Positions 15,959-23,673 of a stretch of DNA of 31,167 bases are shown here, in pieces. Position 1 is the first letter of the stretch. Each line of letters starts with the position of its first letter. This stretch comes from CAZLIC01 sp964559535 (GTDB lineage: Bacteria > Pseudomonadota > Alphaproteobacteria > Rhodobacterales > Rhodobacteraceae). Location of the stretch: contig CAZLIC010000051.1 of assembly GCA_964559535.1 (NCBI GenBank), positions 1 to 31,167 of the forward strand. The letters run 5' to 3'. A program made the translations under genes and the position numbers. Below the pieces are notes generated by a model. The model was not told the origin of the DNA, made no database searches, and worked only from the letters and a program-made list of their open reading frames with translations.

Positions 15959-16678
15959 ATGAAGACCTCGACGTTGGAATGGTGGTGGCCGGTCACCCAT
16001 GACGTCGGCCTGATCAAGTCCCATATCGATGCCGTCGCCGCGGCGCGGACGAAAATGTATCAGAATTCGGGCTTGGAGGTCTTGTCGACGCCTTTGCGGG
16101 GGTCCTTGCACGACTGTCTTTCAAGGCTGGAGCCTTTGTCGCCAGCCCCGACCAGGGAGCTTTTCCTGACAACAACATTTGGCTGGACCGCCTATCTTGC
16201 CGGCGGCTGCCGCGGCTCGGGTCCGTTCCTGCCGATGTGTCAACTGTCGAATGCCCTTGGGGTCACCGCGCTGCGGGCCTGCGTGTCTCCTAGAACTGCA
16301 CTCTATCCGGCCGTGATTCTGGAAGTATTTGATACAGCCCACGCGGGCGGAGATCCAAATGGCAGGCGCCGCAGCATCGCAGCGGTGAATGACGGAGGAC
16401 GCTGGGTGTTCGAGCAGTCTGGCACCCCCTTTGCGTTCGAGGACATCTCGATGTACGCGGCGCGCCGGAAACGCGATCGCTTCACTCCCGACATGCTCGC
16501 GTTCTATCTGAAGAACCTCGGAATTCCGGCACTTTCCGACGAGGTCCTTCAGCCGAACGGGACATGCAGGGGCGTCCTGTTCTCGAGGCCCACACACGGA
16601 CACCTGCCGAGCTACTCGCTTGGTGACGCGAAGGCCCTTTGGCCCCCGTCACCAACAAGGCAGGCATCCGCGCGTTAG
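15959..16678 (+). CDS. Hypothetical protein, unrecognised
   Basis: A 239-residue soluble protein that I cannot assign. It begins MKTSTLEWWWPVTHDVGLIK and has aromatic and cysteine-containing segments (LFLTTTFGWTAYLAGGCRGSGPF, LRACVSP), a mid-section VNDGGRWVFEQSGTPFAFEDISMYAAR typical of proteins with mixed alpha/beta fold, and a basic KRDRF. No signal peptide or TM helix is visible. The ATG at 15959 has GAGGA about 8 bases upstream; ATG 15905 is an alternative start. Third positions are less G/C-rich than in the neighbours, which hints at acquisition by transfer. A weak promoter (TTGCGC at 15895, TGATGG at 15918) precedes it. It stands alone between the ECF42 unit and DUF2312. Confidence 0.65.
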   Translation: MKTSTLEWWWPVTHDVGLIKSHIDAVAAARTKMYQNSGLEVLSTPLRGSLHDCLSRLEPLSPAPTRELFLTTTFGWTAYLAGGCRGSGPFLPMCQLSNALGVTALRACVSPRTALYPAVILEVFDTAHAGGDPNGRRRSIAAVNDGGRWVFEQSGTPFAFEDISMYAARRKRDRFTPDMLAFYLKNLGIPALSDEVLQPNGTCRGVLFSRPTHGHLPSYSLGDAKALWPPSPTRQASAR

Positions 16679-16790
16679 GCAGCATGTGTCGGACTGCCGC
16701 AATCCGGTCACCCGACCGTTCCGCGCAGGGATTCCGGGTCCGCGCCCGATTCCGCATTGTCCCGCGGCACCCTAAGCTACTCGATCAGCC

Positions 16791-17042
16791 TTAGCTCATC
16801 CCCAGGGCCTGCTTGTACAGCTCCAGCACCGCTTCTTCCTCGGCAATGTCGTCGGGCTTGCGCTTGCGCAGGGCCACCACCTTGCGCATCACCTTGGTGT
16901 CGTAGCCGCGCCCCTTGGCCTCGGCCATCAGGTCTTTCTGCTGCTGCGCCACATCGGCCTTCTCGGATTCAAGCTGTTCGAACCGCTCGATGAACTGGCG
17001 CAGTTCGGCCGCGGTGGCGGCGTCGGGGGTAAGGTCGGACAT
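16791..17042 (-). CDS. DUF2312 (GapR-like) DNA-binding protein
   Basis: An 83-residue helical protein of the DUF2312/UPF0335 family, whose Caulobacter member GapR is a nucleoid protein that binds overtwisted A/T-rich DNA ahead of replication. The family features are all visible: AAELRQFIERFEQLESEKADVAQQQKDLMAEAKGRGYDTKVMRKVVALRKRK is near-canonical, with the coiled-coil helix at 13-45 and the basic K-V-M-R-K-V-V-x-L-R-K-x-K stretch. The ATG at 17042 follows AAGGGAG. It lies downstream of purA on the same strand with a 75-bp gap. Function is assigned by family only. Confidence 0.92.
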   Translation of the reverse strand: MSDLTPDAATAAELRQFIERFEQLESEKADVAQQQKDLMAEAKGRGYDTKVMRKVVALRKRKPDDIAEEEAVLELYKQALGMS

Positions 17043-17117
17043 CGGATGCTCCCTTCGGGCAGGCGGCGGATGTGCCCCAGCCAGCCGACCGGGACAAGGG
17101 GGTTGCGTCTGGGGGGA

Positions 17118-18407
17118 TCAGTCCGCGAACGGGTCGGTCACCAGAATCGTATCCTCGCGCTCGGGGCTGGTGGACAGCATCGCCACGGGGCACTGGATCA
17201 GCTCCTCGATCCGCCGCACGTACTTGATGGCCGCCCCCGGCAGGTCGGCCCAGGACCGCGCACCGGCGGTGGTTTCCTGCCAGCCTTCCATCTCTTCGTA
17301 CACCGGCACCACCCGCGCCTGCCGGTCGGCGGCGGTGGGCAGGTAATCCATCCGCTCGCCGTCCAGCTCGTAGCCCACGCAGATCTTCAGCCGGTCGAAC
17401 CCGTCCAGCACATCCAGCTTCGTCAGCGCAATGCCCGAAACCCCGCTGGTGGCGCAGGTCTGCCGCACCAGCACCGCATCGAACCAGCCGCAGCGCCGCT
17501 TGCGCCCCGTGACGGTGCCGAATTCGTGTCCGCGCACCCCCAGCCGCTCGCCCTCGGCATCGAACAGCTCGGTCGGAAACGGCCCTTCGCCCACCCGCGT
17601 GGTATAGGCCTTCACGATGCCCAGCACGAAATCCACCGCCGTCGGCCCCAGCCCGGTGCCGGTGGCCGCCATGCCCGCCAGCGTGTTGGAACTGGTGACA
17701 TAGGGGTAGGTGCCAAAGTCGATGTCCAGAAGCGCGCCCTGCGCGCCCTCGAACAGGATGCGCTTCCCCGCCCGCCGCGCCTCGTTCAGCACCTTCCACA
17801 CCGGCTGGGCAAAGGGCAGCACCCGCGGGGCCACCTCCATCAAAGCGGCCTTCAGCGCCGCGCCGTCCACCGGTGGCAGCCCCAGCCCCGCCCGCAGCGC
17901 GTTGTGGTGCATCAGCAGCCGCTCGATGCGCAGGTCCAGCGTCGGCGCATCGCCCAGGTCGGCCACCCGCACCGTCCGCCGCCCCACCTTGTCCTCGTAG
18001 GCGGGCCCGATGCCGCGCCCGGTGGTGCCGATCTTGGCCACCGAATTCTGGCTTTCGCGGGCGCGGTCCAGCTCGCCATGAACCGGCAGGATCAGCGGCG
18101 TGTTCTCGGCGATCATCAGGTTCTCGGGCGTCACCTGCACCCCCTGCCCCGCCAGCCTGTCGATTTCCGCCAGCAGCGCCCAGGGGTCCAGCACGACGCC
18201 GTTGCCGATGACCGACGGCTTGCCGCGCACCACGCCACTGGGCAGCAGCGACAGCTTGTAGGTCACCCCGCCCACCACCAGCGTGTGCCCGGCGTTGTGC
18301 CCGCCCTGGAAGCGCGCCACGATGTCGGCCCGGGCCGACAGCCAGTCGACGATCTTGCCCTTCCCCTCGTCGCCCCACTGACAGCCTACGACAACGACAT
18401 TCGCCAT
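17118..18407 (-). CDS. purA: Adenylosuccinate synthetase
   Basis: GTP-dependent ligase joining IMP and aspartate in AMP synthesis. The 429-residue protein opens MANVVVVGCQWGDEGKGKIV with the phosphate loop GDEGKGK and catalytic Asp13; His41 lies in GGHNAGHTL. GTTGRGIGPAYEDKVGRR, LFEGAQGALLDIDFGTYPYVTSSN and TGRKRRCGWFD are diagnostic. The ATG at 18407 follows a G-run; long upstream in-frame readings would cover the divergent small gene and are rejected. Two direct repeats (18421-18442) lie in its leader, and a TATACG (18450-18455) may be its -10. Confidence 0.97.
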   Translation of the reverse strand: MANVVVVGCQWGDEGKGKIVDWLSARADIVARFQGGHNAGHTLVVGGVTYKLSLLPSGVVRGKPSVIGNGVVLDPWALLAEIDRLAGQGVQVTPENLMIAENTPLILPVHGELDRARESQNSVAKIGTTGRGIGPAYEDKVGRRTVRVADLGDAPTLDLRIERLLMHHNALRAGLGLPPVDGAALKAALMEVAPRVLPFAQPVWKVLNEARRAGKRILFEGAQGALLDIDFGTYPYVTSSNTLAGMAATGTGLGPTAVDFVLGIVKAYTTRVGEGPFPTELFDAEGERLGVRGHEFGTVTGRKRRCGWFDAVLVRQTCATSGVSGIALTKLDVLDGFDRLKICVGYELDGERMDYLPTAADRQARVVPVYEEMEGWQETTAGARSWADLPGAAIKYVRRIEELIQCPVAMLSTSPEREDTILVTDPFAD

Positions 18408-18420
18408 GACGGCCCCCCCA

Positions 18421-18442
18421 AGACTGCAAACGGACTGCAAAC
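18421..18442. repeat. Two 11-bp direct repeats in the purA leader
   Basis: AGACTGCAAAC (18421-18431) is followed directly by GGACTGCAAAC (18432-18442), identical in 10 of 11 bases, between the likely purA -10 and its ATG. One-turn spacing fits a protein-binding site, but chance duplication is possible. Confidence 0.5.
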
Positions 18443-18488
18443 CCTTGGCCGTATAGCGGCCCGCCCCGCGGGGGGAAACCGCAAAACG

Positions 18489-18517
18489 CTGGACGCAGGG
18501 ACCAAACCGCGTATCCT
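18489..18517 (+). promoter_or_regulatory. Putative promoter of the 65-residue protein gene
   Basis: CTGGAC (18489-18494), 17-base spacer, TATCCT (18512-18517), 34 bases before the ATG at 18552. Confidence 0.4.
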
Positions 18518-18551
18518 GACCAACAGGAATTTTCAGAAGGACCCGATTGCC

Positions 18552-18749
18552 ATGCCCGACGACGACAAGGACACCAAGAAACAGCTTGAAGACATGCAGA
18601 AAAAGATCGAGTCCCAGCGGAAGGAACTTGAGGAGATGATGAAGATCGCCAAGAAGAACAAAGACATGGCGGAAGTCACGCAGCTGATCTCCAGCATCAT
18701 CAAGAAGCAGGACGACGTGAAGAAGGCGATCATCAACAACCTCAAGTGA
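18552..18749 (+). CDS. Small charged coiled-coil protein, 65 residues
   Basis: A highly charged, almost fully helical protein of unknown function. Heptad-like spacing runs through KKQLEDMQKKIESQRKELEE and continues to KKQDDVKKAIINNLK. It has no cysteine, signal peptide or TM helix. AGAAGG lies about 11 bases ahead of the ATG and promoter boxes are at 18489-18517. It is divergent from purA. A second small Lys-rich helical gene follows 111 bp downstream; the two have similar composition, but I see no clear common ancestry. The coding assignment rests on promoter, ribosome site, composition and codon use. Confidence 0.7.
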   Translation: MPDDDKDTKKQLEDMQKKIESQRKELEEMMKIAKKNKDMAEVTQLISSIIKKQDDVKKAIINNLK

Positions 18750-18860
18750 CGCAGGTGCACCGGCACCATGCCGGACCCAGGGCCCGCCACCGGGCCTGTC
18801 ATGGGGAAGCGGTGCGGTGGCAGGCACATCGCGCTGTCGCGGACATGAAGGGACCGGCCC

Positions 18861-19112
18861 ATGGGCAAAGGTGACAAAGAGGCGATCCTCAAGGAAATGT
18901 CGGCCCAGATGGACAAGGCCGTGGCCATGATCGGGGCGCTCAGAACGCTGAAGGACCAGGCCGCAAAGCTTGGCGTGGACGAAAAGATCTTCAAGGATCT
19001 GCAAAAGGCCATCGACGACACCAAAGCGGCCTACAAGCAGGCCGTGAAAAAACTTGATGCCGAGATTGCCAAGGAAGGCGGCAGCGGGCGCAGCCCCCCC
19101 GGCCGCGGCTGA
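18861..19112 (+). CDS. Small Lys-rich helical protein, 83 residues
   Basis: An unrecognised soluble protein, MGKGDKEAILKEMSAQMDKA at the start, then helices rich in Lys, Ala and Asp (LKDQAAKLGVDEKIFKDLQK) and a short Gly/Pro/Arg tail. AAGGGA stands about 8 bases before the ATG. It is convergent with the next gene, with only 6 bp between the stops. Composition is like the preceding small gene, so the pair may be functionally linked (inference). Confidence 0.68.
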   Translation: MGKGDKEAILKEMSAQMDKAVAMIGALRTLKDQAAKLGVDEKIFKDLQKAIDDTKAAYKQAVKKLDAEIAKEGGSGRSPPGRG

Positions 19113-19118
19113 CGCGGC

Positions 19119-19475
19119 CTACGCCATCGCCGCCGCCACGGCAAAGCCGCAGACCGCGGCCACCACCAGCACCAGCGTGACGCCGCCGCCACGGCCGGTC
19201 ACCACCTGCGTCACCCCCGCCAGCGCGATCAGGATGCCCGCCCCCATCCCGGCCAGCGCAATCACTCCCACCGGCGACTCCGTCAGCGCCCCCCAGTCCG
19301 ACCCGGGCGGCAGCGCCGCCCCCTCGGCCACGCGCGCCAGATAGGGCGTCATGTCCCGCAGCAACGGCACATCCGGAACGGGCCTGCCCAGAAGCAGCAT
19401 CGACAGCCCGCCGCCAACCCAGCCAATCAGCACCCCCAACGCCACAACGATCAGTCCACCCACACGCGCAACCAT
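19119..19475 (-). CDS. Small inner-membrane protein, unrecognised
   Basis: A 118-residue protein with three or four hydrophobic helices: VGGLIVVALGVLIGWVGGGLSMLLL at the start, then SPVGVIALAGMGAGILIALAG and VTLVLVVAAVCGFAVAAA at the end. A short soluble segment (DVPLLRDMTPYLARVAEGAA) joins the first and second helices. The ATG at 19475 has GGGGAAGG upstream; a longer in-frame reading to 19646 has no such site. It is divergent from the rhodanese gene. No function can be assigned. Confidence 0.72.
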   Translation of the reverse strand: MVARVGGLIVVALGVLIGWVGGGLSMLLLGRPVPDVPLLRDMTPYLARVAEGAALPPGSDWGALTESPVGVIALAGMGAGILIALAGVTQVVTGRGGGVTLVLVVAAVCGFAVAAAMA

Positions 19476-19638
19476 GGCCTTCCCCTCTCGTTCCCCCGCC
19501 CGACCCTGCACCCCCGCACCCCCACGGGTCAACGCCATCACATCCGGGCGACTTGCCCCTGTCGGCCCTCGCCCGCCGACGGATTGCGCGGTATGCCGCG
19601 CGCAGCATCTCTCCGTCCCCCGCACCCAAGGCCACCGC

Positions 19639-20076
19639 ATGCCCACCCGCCGTCAGGTCCTGGCCCTTACCGTCCTTGGCATCGCGGCCGCTGCAGGCGC
19701 CGGCGCCTTCGCCTTCCGTCTGCCCGAGGGGCCGCAGCTGACCGCACCGCAGGCCCTGCAGGCCGCCACCGCCGGAGACCTGATCCTGGTCGACATCCGC
19801 CGCCCCGATGAATGGGCCGCCACCGGCAGCCCGGCCCCGGCGCACCGGCTGGACATGCGCGACCCCGCCTTCACCGACCGGCTGCGGCAGCTGGCCGGCG
19901 GCGACGCCACGCGGCCCATCGCCGTGATCTGCGCCGCGGGGGTCCGTTCGGCCCGCCTGGCCGCCCGCCTGCGAAAGGCCGGTTTCACCAATGTCTCCGA
20001 CGTGGCCGAGGGGATGCGCGGCTCGGCCGCCGGTCCGGGCTGGCTGGCCCGCGGCCTGCCACTGACAGCGCCGTGA
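19639..20076 (+). CDS. Exported rhodanese-like domain protein
   Basis: A 145-residue protein with a Tat-like or Sec N-terminus (MPTRRQVLALTVLGIAAAAG) and one rhodanese domain at about 35-140. The domain has LILVDIRRPDEWAATG, the active-site loop VICAAGVRSARLA with Cys98, and the end VAEGMRGSAAGPGWLARGLP, typical of single-domain sulfurtransferases. It is predicted to move sulfane sulfur outside the cytoplasm. An in-frame extension upstream is rejected because it would include the opposite gene's start region. AAGG precedes the ATG by 7 bases. It is followed by the secG promoter. Confidence 0.85.
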   Translation: MPTRRQVLALTVLGIAAAAGAGAFAFRLPEGPQLTAPQALQAATAGDLILVDIRRPDEWAATGSPAPAHRLDMRDPAFTDRLRQLAGGDATRPIAVICAAGVRSARLAARLRKAGFTNVSDVAEGMRGSAAGPGWLARGLPLTAP

Positions 20077-20093
20077 CGGTTGCGCACATCTGC

Positions 20094-20122
20094 TTGCCCC
20101 GCCCGCCCCTTCCGACTATCAG
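20094..20122 (+). promoter_or_regulatory. Putative promoter of secG
   Basis: TTGCCC (20094-20099), 17-base spacer, TATCAG (20117-20122), about 46 bases before the secG ATG. Confidence 0.5.
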
Positions 20123-20168
20123 GCACCGTCGCCAGATCTGAACGTGGCCAGACCCGAACGCGGTGCCC

Positions 20169-20612
20169 ATGGAAAACGTCGTCCTCATCATCCACCTGAT
20201 CCTTGCCCTGTGCCTGATCGGCATCGTGCTGCTGCAACGCTCGGAAGGCGGCGGTCTGGGCATGGGCGGTGGCGGCGGCGCGATGAGCGGCCGCTCGGCC
20301 GCCACGGCGCTGGCCAAGCTCACCTGGGTGTTCGCGGTGGCCTTCATCTGCACCTCGATCATCCTGACCGTGTTCGCGGCACAGAATTCGGCCGGAACCT
20401 CGGTGGTGGACCAGTTCGGCGGCAGCACGCCCGCCCCGGCCACCCCGGCGCTGCCCGCGGGCGACCTGCTGCCCCCCGTGCCCGCCGACGCGCCGCTGAC
20501 ACCGCCCGCCCCCGCCACCGACCCGGCCCCCGCTGCACCGGCCGAAGGCGGCACCGCGCCCGCCCCGGCGGCACCGCCTGCCCCCGCCACAGCCCCCGCG
20601 TCGGGCGGCTGA
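20169..20612 (+). CDS. secG: Preprotein translocase subunit SecG
   Basis: Auxiliary inner-membrane subunit of SecYEG. The 147-residue protein has TM1 at about 3-20, the family signature IVLLQRSEGGGLGMGGGGG in the first loop, and TM2 at about 50-68 (LTWVFAVAFICTSIILTVFA). The last 70 residues are a Pro/Ala-rich tail (TPAPATPALPAGD, PAPAAPAEGG), longer than in E. coli (110 residues in all) but usual in alphaproteobacteria. GTG 20163 is an alternative start two codons upstream. It is followed by pyrG, which has its own promoter. Confidence 0.93.
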   Translation: MENVVLIIHLILALCLIGIVLLQRSEGGGLGMGGGGGAMSGRSAATALAKLTWVFAVAFICTSIILTVFAAQNSAGTSVVDQFGGSTPAPATPALPAGDLLPPVPADAPLTPPAPATDPAPAAPAEGGTAPAPAAPPAPATAPASGG

Positions 20613-20653
20613 CACCACGGATAGCGCGCCGCAAAGGCGAGCCCCACGTCATC

Positions 20654-20682
20654 TTGCGGTTTCTTCGGGCCTCGGATATGTC
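20654..20682 (+). promoter_or_regulatory. Putative promoter of pyrG
   Basis: TTGCGG (20654-20659), 17-base spacer, TATGTC (20677-20682), giving a leader of about 45 bases before the TTG start. Confidence 0.5.
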
Positions 20683-20734
20683 TCGAGTCCCGTGATGCTG
20701 CGTATCCACGCGGCCCGAATCACGGGAGGTTCCC

Positions 20735-22378
20735 TTGGCGCGTTACGTCTTCATCACCGGCGGGGTCGTGTCCTCGCTTGGCAAGGGCCTCGCGTCCGCT
20801 GCCCTAGGCGCGCTGTTGCAGGCCCGCGGCTATACCGTGCGCCTGCGCAAGCTGGACCCCTACCTGAACGTCGACCCCGGCACGATGTCGCCCTTCGAAC
20901 ACGGCGAGGTCTTCGTCACCGATGACGGCGCCGAAACCGACCTTGACCTCGGCCACTACGAACGCTTCACCGGCGTCCACGCGCGGGCCACCGACAGCAT
21001 CTCCTCGGGCCGCATCTACTCGAACGTGCTGGAAAAGGAACGCCGCGGCGACTATCTGGGCAAGACCATCCAGGTCATCCCCCACGTCACCAACGAAATC
21101 AAGGACTTCATCCGCATCGGCGACGCCGAGGTGGACTTCATGCTGTGCGAGATCGGCGGCACCGTGGGCGACATCGAGGGGCTGCCGTTCTTCGAAGCCA
21201 TCCGCCAGTTCGCCCAGGAACGCCCCCGCGGCCAATGCATCTTCATGCACCTCACGCTCTTGCCCTACCTCGCCGCGTCAGGCGAACTGAAGACCAAACC
21301 CACCCAGCACTCGGTCAAGGAACTCCGCTCGATCGGCCTGCAGCCCGACGTGCTGGTCTGCCGCAGCGAACACCCCATCCCCGACCGTGAGCGTGCCAAG
21401 ATCGCCCTCTTCTGCAACGTCCGCCCCGACAGCGTCATCCCCGCCTACGACCTGAAGTCGATCTACGAAGCGCCCATGGCCTACCACCGCGCGGGCCTCG
21501 ACCAGGCCGTGCTGGATGCCTTCGGCATCTCCCCCGCCCCCCGCCCCAACCTGTCGCGCTGGGAAGACGTGATGGACCGCCTGACCAACGCCGAGGGCGA
21601 GGTGCGGGTGGCCGTCGTGGGCAAGTACACCCAGCTGGAAGACGCCTACAAATCCATCGCCGAGGCGCTGACACACGGCGGCATGGCCAACCGCACCCGT
21701 GTGCGCGCCGAATGGATCGACGCCGAGATCTTCGAACGCGAAGACCCCGCACCGTATCTGGAAGGCTTCCACGCCATCCTCGTCCCCGGCGGCTTTGGCG
21801 AACGCGGCACCGAGGGCAAGATCAAGGCCGCCCAGTTTGCGCGGGAGAAGCGGGTTCCGTATCTGGGCATCTGCCTGGGCATGCAGATGGCCGTCATCGA
21901 ATCCGCCCGCAACCTCGTGGGCCTCGCCAACGCCGGGTCCGAGGAATTCGACCACGAGGCGGGCGGCAAACGCTTCACCCCCGTCGTCTACCACCTGAAG
22001 GAATGGGTGCAGGGCAACCACACCGTCCGCCGCAAGGCCGATGACGCCAAGGGCGGCACCATGCGGCTGGGCGCCTACACCGCGCTCCTGGCCTCAGGCT
22101 CGCGCGTGGCGCAGGTCTACGGCGCCACCACCATCGAGGAACGCCACCGCCACCGATACGAGGTCGACATCCAGTACCGCGAGAAACTGGAAGCCTGCGG
22201 GCTGTGGTTCAGCGGCATGTCCCCCGACGGCCGCCTGCCCGAAATCGTCGAAGTCCGCGACCACCCCTGGTTCATCGGCGTCCAGTTCCACCCCGAGCTG
22301 AAAAGCAAACCCTTCGCGCCGCACCCGCTGTTCGCCGATTTCGTGCGGGCGGCGGTGGAGGGGGCAAGGCTGGTGTGA
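20735..22378 (+). CDS. pyrG: CTP synthase
   Basis: Glutamine-dependent conversion of UTP to CTP. The 547-residue protein has the synthetase domain from MARYVFITGGVVSSLGKG through LRKLDPYLNVDPGTMSPFEHGEV, and the class I amidotransferase domain with PGGFGERG, the nucleophile in YLGICLGMQMA (Cys380) and GVQFHPELKSKP (His519, Glu521). The start is TTG at 20735, which is decided by a strong GGGAGG five bases upstream and by the universal MxRYVFITGG N-terminus. Confidence 0.97.
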   Translation: MARYVFITGGVVSSLGKGLASAALGALLQARGYTVRLRKLDPYLNVDPGTMSPFEHGEVFVTDDGAETDLDLGHYERFTGVHARATDSISSGRIYSNVLEKERRGDYLGKTIQVIPHVTNEIKDFIRIGDAEVDFMLCEIGGTVGDIEGLPFFEAIRQFAQERPRGQCIFMHLTLLPYLAASGELKTKPTQHSVKELRSIGLQPDVLVCRSEHPIPDRERAKIALFCNVRPDSVIPAYDLKSIYEAPMAYHRAGLDQAVLDAFGISPAPRPNLSRWEDVMDRLTNAEGEVRVAVVGKYTQLEDAYKSIAEALTHGGMANRTRVRAEWIDAEIFEREDPAPYLEGFHAILVPGGFGERGTEGKIKAAQFAREKRVPYLGICLGMQMAVIESARNLVGLANAGSEEFDHEAGGKRFTPVVYHLKEWVQGNHTVRRKADDAKGGTMRLGAYTALLASGSRVAQVYGATTIEERHRHRYEVDIQYREKLEACGLWFSGMSPDGRLPEIVEVRDHPWFIGVQFHPELKSKPFAPHPLFADFVRAAVEGARLV

Positions 22379-22399
22379 GGTGCGGGGTTCACCCCGCCG

Positions 22400-22428
22400 T
22401 TGCCACATGGCCGCCCTGCCGCTATCTT
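22400..22428 (+). promoter_or_regulatory. Promoter of the DUF4160 island (leaderless)
   Basis: TTGCCA (22400-22405), 17-base spacer, TATCTT (22423-22428), then six bases TCGGGT to the ATG at 22435. The -10 is strong and there is no room for a Shine-Dalgarno in the mRNA. Confidence 0.6.
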
Positions 22429-22434
22429 TCGGGT

Positions 22435-22674
22435 ATGCCTGTCGTCTTCCGCAACGAAGGGTTCCGCTTCTTCTACTCGAACGAGGGGAACCCGCGTGAA
22501 CCGGCGCATGTCCACGCGATGCGGGACGGGCACGAGGCGAAGTTCTGGCTGCGGCCAGAGGTGGCCCTCGCCAACAGCCGCGGGTTCGACGCCCGCACCC
22601 TCCGACACCTCGCCGAACTGGTCGAGGCCAACCGCGACATGATCGAAAGGGCGTGGCATGACCATTTCGGCTGA
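22435..22674 (+). CDS. DUF4160 domain protein
   Basis: A 79-residue protein of the DUF4160 family. The signature is complete: MPVVFRNEGFRFFYSNEGNP, then REPAHVHAMRDGHEAKFWL with two histidines, and a C-terminal helix LRHLAELVEANRDMIERAWHDHFG. DUF4160 genes are almost always followed by DUF2442, as here, and the pair has been proposed as toxin-antitoxin-like, without a demonstrated mechanism to my knowledge. It overlaps the next gene by 17 bp. A promoter with +1 at or next to the ATG precedes it. Confidence 0.88.
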   Translation: MPVVFRNEGFRFFYSNEGNPREPAHVHAMRDGHEAKFWLRPEVALANSRGFDARTLRHLAELVEANRDMIERAWHDHFG

Positions 22675-22903
22675 AAGCGTGCGCTTCGACGACGACACCA
22701 TGTGGGTCGCCCTCTCCGACGGCCGCACCCTCGGCATCCCCCTCGCCTGGTTCCCCCGCCTGCTCAACGCCACACCGGATGAGCGGACCCGCGTCTCCGT
22801 CAGCCCCTTCGGCCTGCATTGGGAGGCACTCGACGAGGATATCTCGGTTGCCGGGCTGATTGCAGGGCGACGGGATATGGCCGGGGTGGGGCAGGTGGCG
22901 TGA
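22658..22903 (+). CDS. DUF2442 domain protein
   Basis: An 81-residue protein with the DUF2442 layout: SVRFDDDTMWVALSDGRTLGIPLAWFPRL (strand-strand-W-F-P-R-L), then ATPDERTRVSVSPFGLHWEALDEDISVAGLI. It begins 17 bases inside the DUF4160 gene, so the two are translated together. DUF2442 proteins accompany DUF4160 and are suggested to be the antitoxin or partner. The C-terminus (AGRRDMAGVGQVA) is short and Gly-rich. An 11-bp gap leads to the TIGR02391 gene. Confidence 0.86.
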   Translation: MTISAESVRFDDDTMWVALSDGRTLGIPLAWFPRLLNATPDERTRVSVSPFGLHWEALDEDISVAGLIAGRRDMAGVGQVA

Positions 22904-22914
22904 GGTATATGTAA

Positions 22915-23673
22915 ATGCAGGAGTTACGCGAGCGATTTCCCGATGCTGAAACTCTTCTTGCGTTGGAACCGCATGAGTTAGGACTTCAACTCTTGTCTAT
23001 TTTCAAAGAACGGCGGATTAGTCCGCCCGGTCTAATTTCAAGGCACAATACAACCCTAGAAGCCGGCGAGTCCGGAGACCCAAGCAGGGGCATCCAAGGC
23101 TACCCTGTGGAGCAAAGAAAGGAAATCCAACTCGCTGTTTCAGAGGCATTCTCTTGGCTCGAAAGCTCAGGGCTTTTGGTCGTAGAGCCCGGTGGCACTT
23201 GGCTTGTTATGAGCAGACGAGCGAGGAGCATACAGACTACCGCAGATTATGCACGACTTTCGCTCTCGGCTCTGTTGCCACGAACACTCCTTCATCCGAG
23301 ACTGAGGGACAAAATCTGGTCGTCGTTCTTGAGGGGTGAATTGGACGTTGCGGTGTTCCTTTCCATGAAGGAAGTCGAAGTCAGCGTGCGCGAATCCGCC
23401 AAATACAAGGAAACGGACCATGGCGTGTCCATGGTGCGGAATGCGTTCCACAAGGATACTGGTCCACTTAGAGATGAGGATCAAAATGACGCCGAAAGAG
23501 AAGCCTTGATGCACCTGTTCGCCGGTGCAATCGGATCTTACAAGAATCCACACTCTCATAGGAATGTTCCGCTCGACGACCCTGCCGAAGCTATTGAGAT
23601 GATTCTGTTGGCGAACCATCTGTTGAGAATTGTTGATGCGCGGTCGTCAAAACGGGGACCTCAGCAAGCGTAG
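22915..23673 (+). CDS. TIGR02391 family protein
   Basis: A 252-residue protein. The C-terminal half (about 125-243) is the TIGR02391 domain, with LLHPRLRDKIWSSFLRGELD, VEVSVRESAKY and the signature LFAGAIGSYKNPHSHRNV at 201-218. The N-terminal half has a helix-rich segment resembling a DNA-binding or partner-binding module (AVSEAFSWLESSGLLVVEPGGTWLVMSRRA). TIGR02391 proteins occur in defence or mobile contexts, but their role is not settled. Codon use is much more A/T-rich than in every neighbour, so transfer is likely. GAGG lies 9 bases before the ATG. The TAG stop is the GTAG head of a REP sequence, so the end may have been reshaped by the repeat. Confidence 0.83.
   Translation: MQELRERFPDAETLLALEPHELGLQLLSIFKERRISPPGLISRHNTTLEAGESGDPSRGIQGYPVEQRKEIQLAVSEAFSWLESSGLLVVEPGGTWLVMSRRARSIQTTADYARLSLSALLPRTLLHPRLRDKIWSSFLRGELDVAVFLSMKEVEVSVRESAKYKETDHGVSMVRNAFHKDTGPLRDEDQNDAEREALMHLFAGAIGSYKNPHSHRNVPLDDPAEAIEMILLANHLLRIVDARSSKRGPQQA

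Noticed and set aside
16679..16790. Terminator between the hypothetical gene and DUF2312
   Set aside because: CTAAGC and GCCTTAG are only partly complementary and there is no T tract.
17046..18749. Plus-strand frame of 567 codons over purA ending in the 65-residue protein
   Set aside because: The upstream part is antisense to purA; only the final segment from 18552 has its own promoter, ribosome site and sensible composition.
18408..19004. In-frame N-terminal extension of purA
   Set aside because: The universal start MANVVVVGCQWGDEGKGK is at 18407, and the extension is antisense to the small genes.
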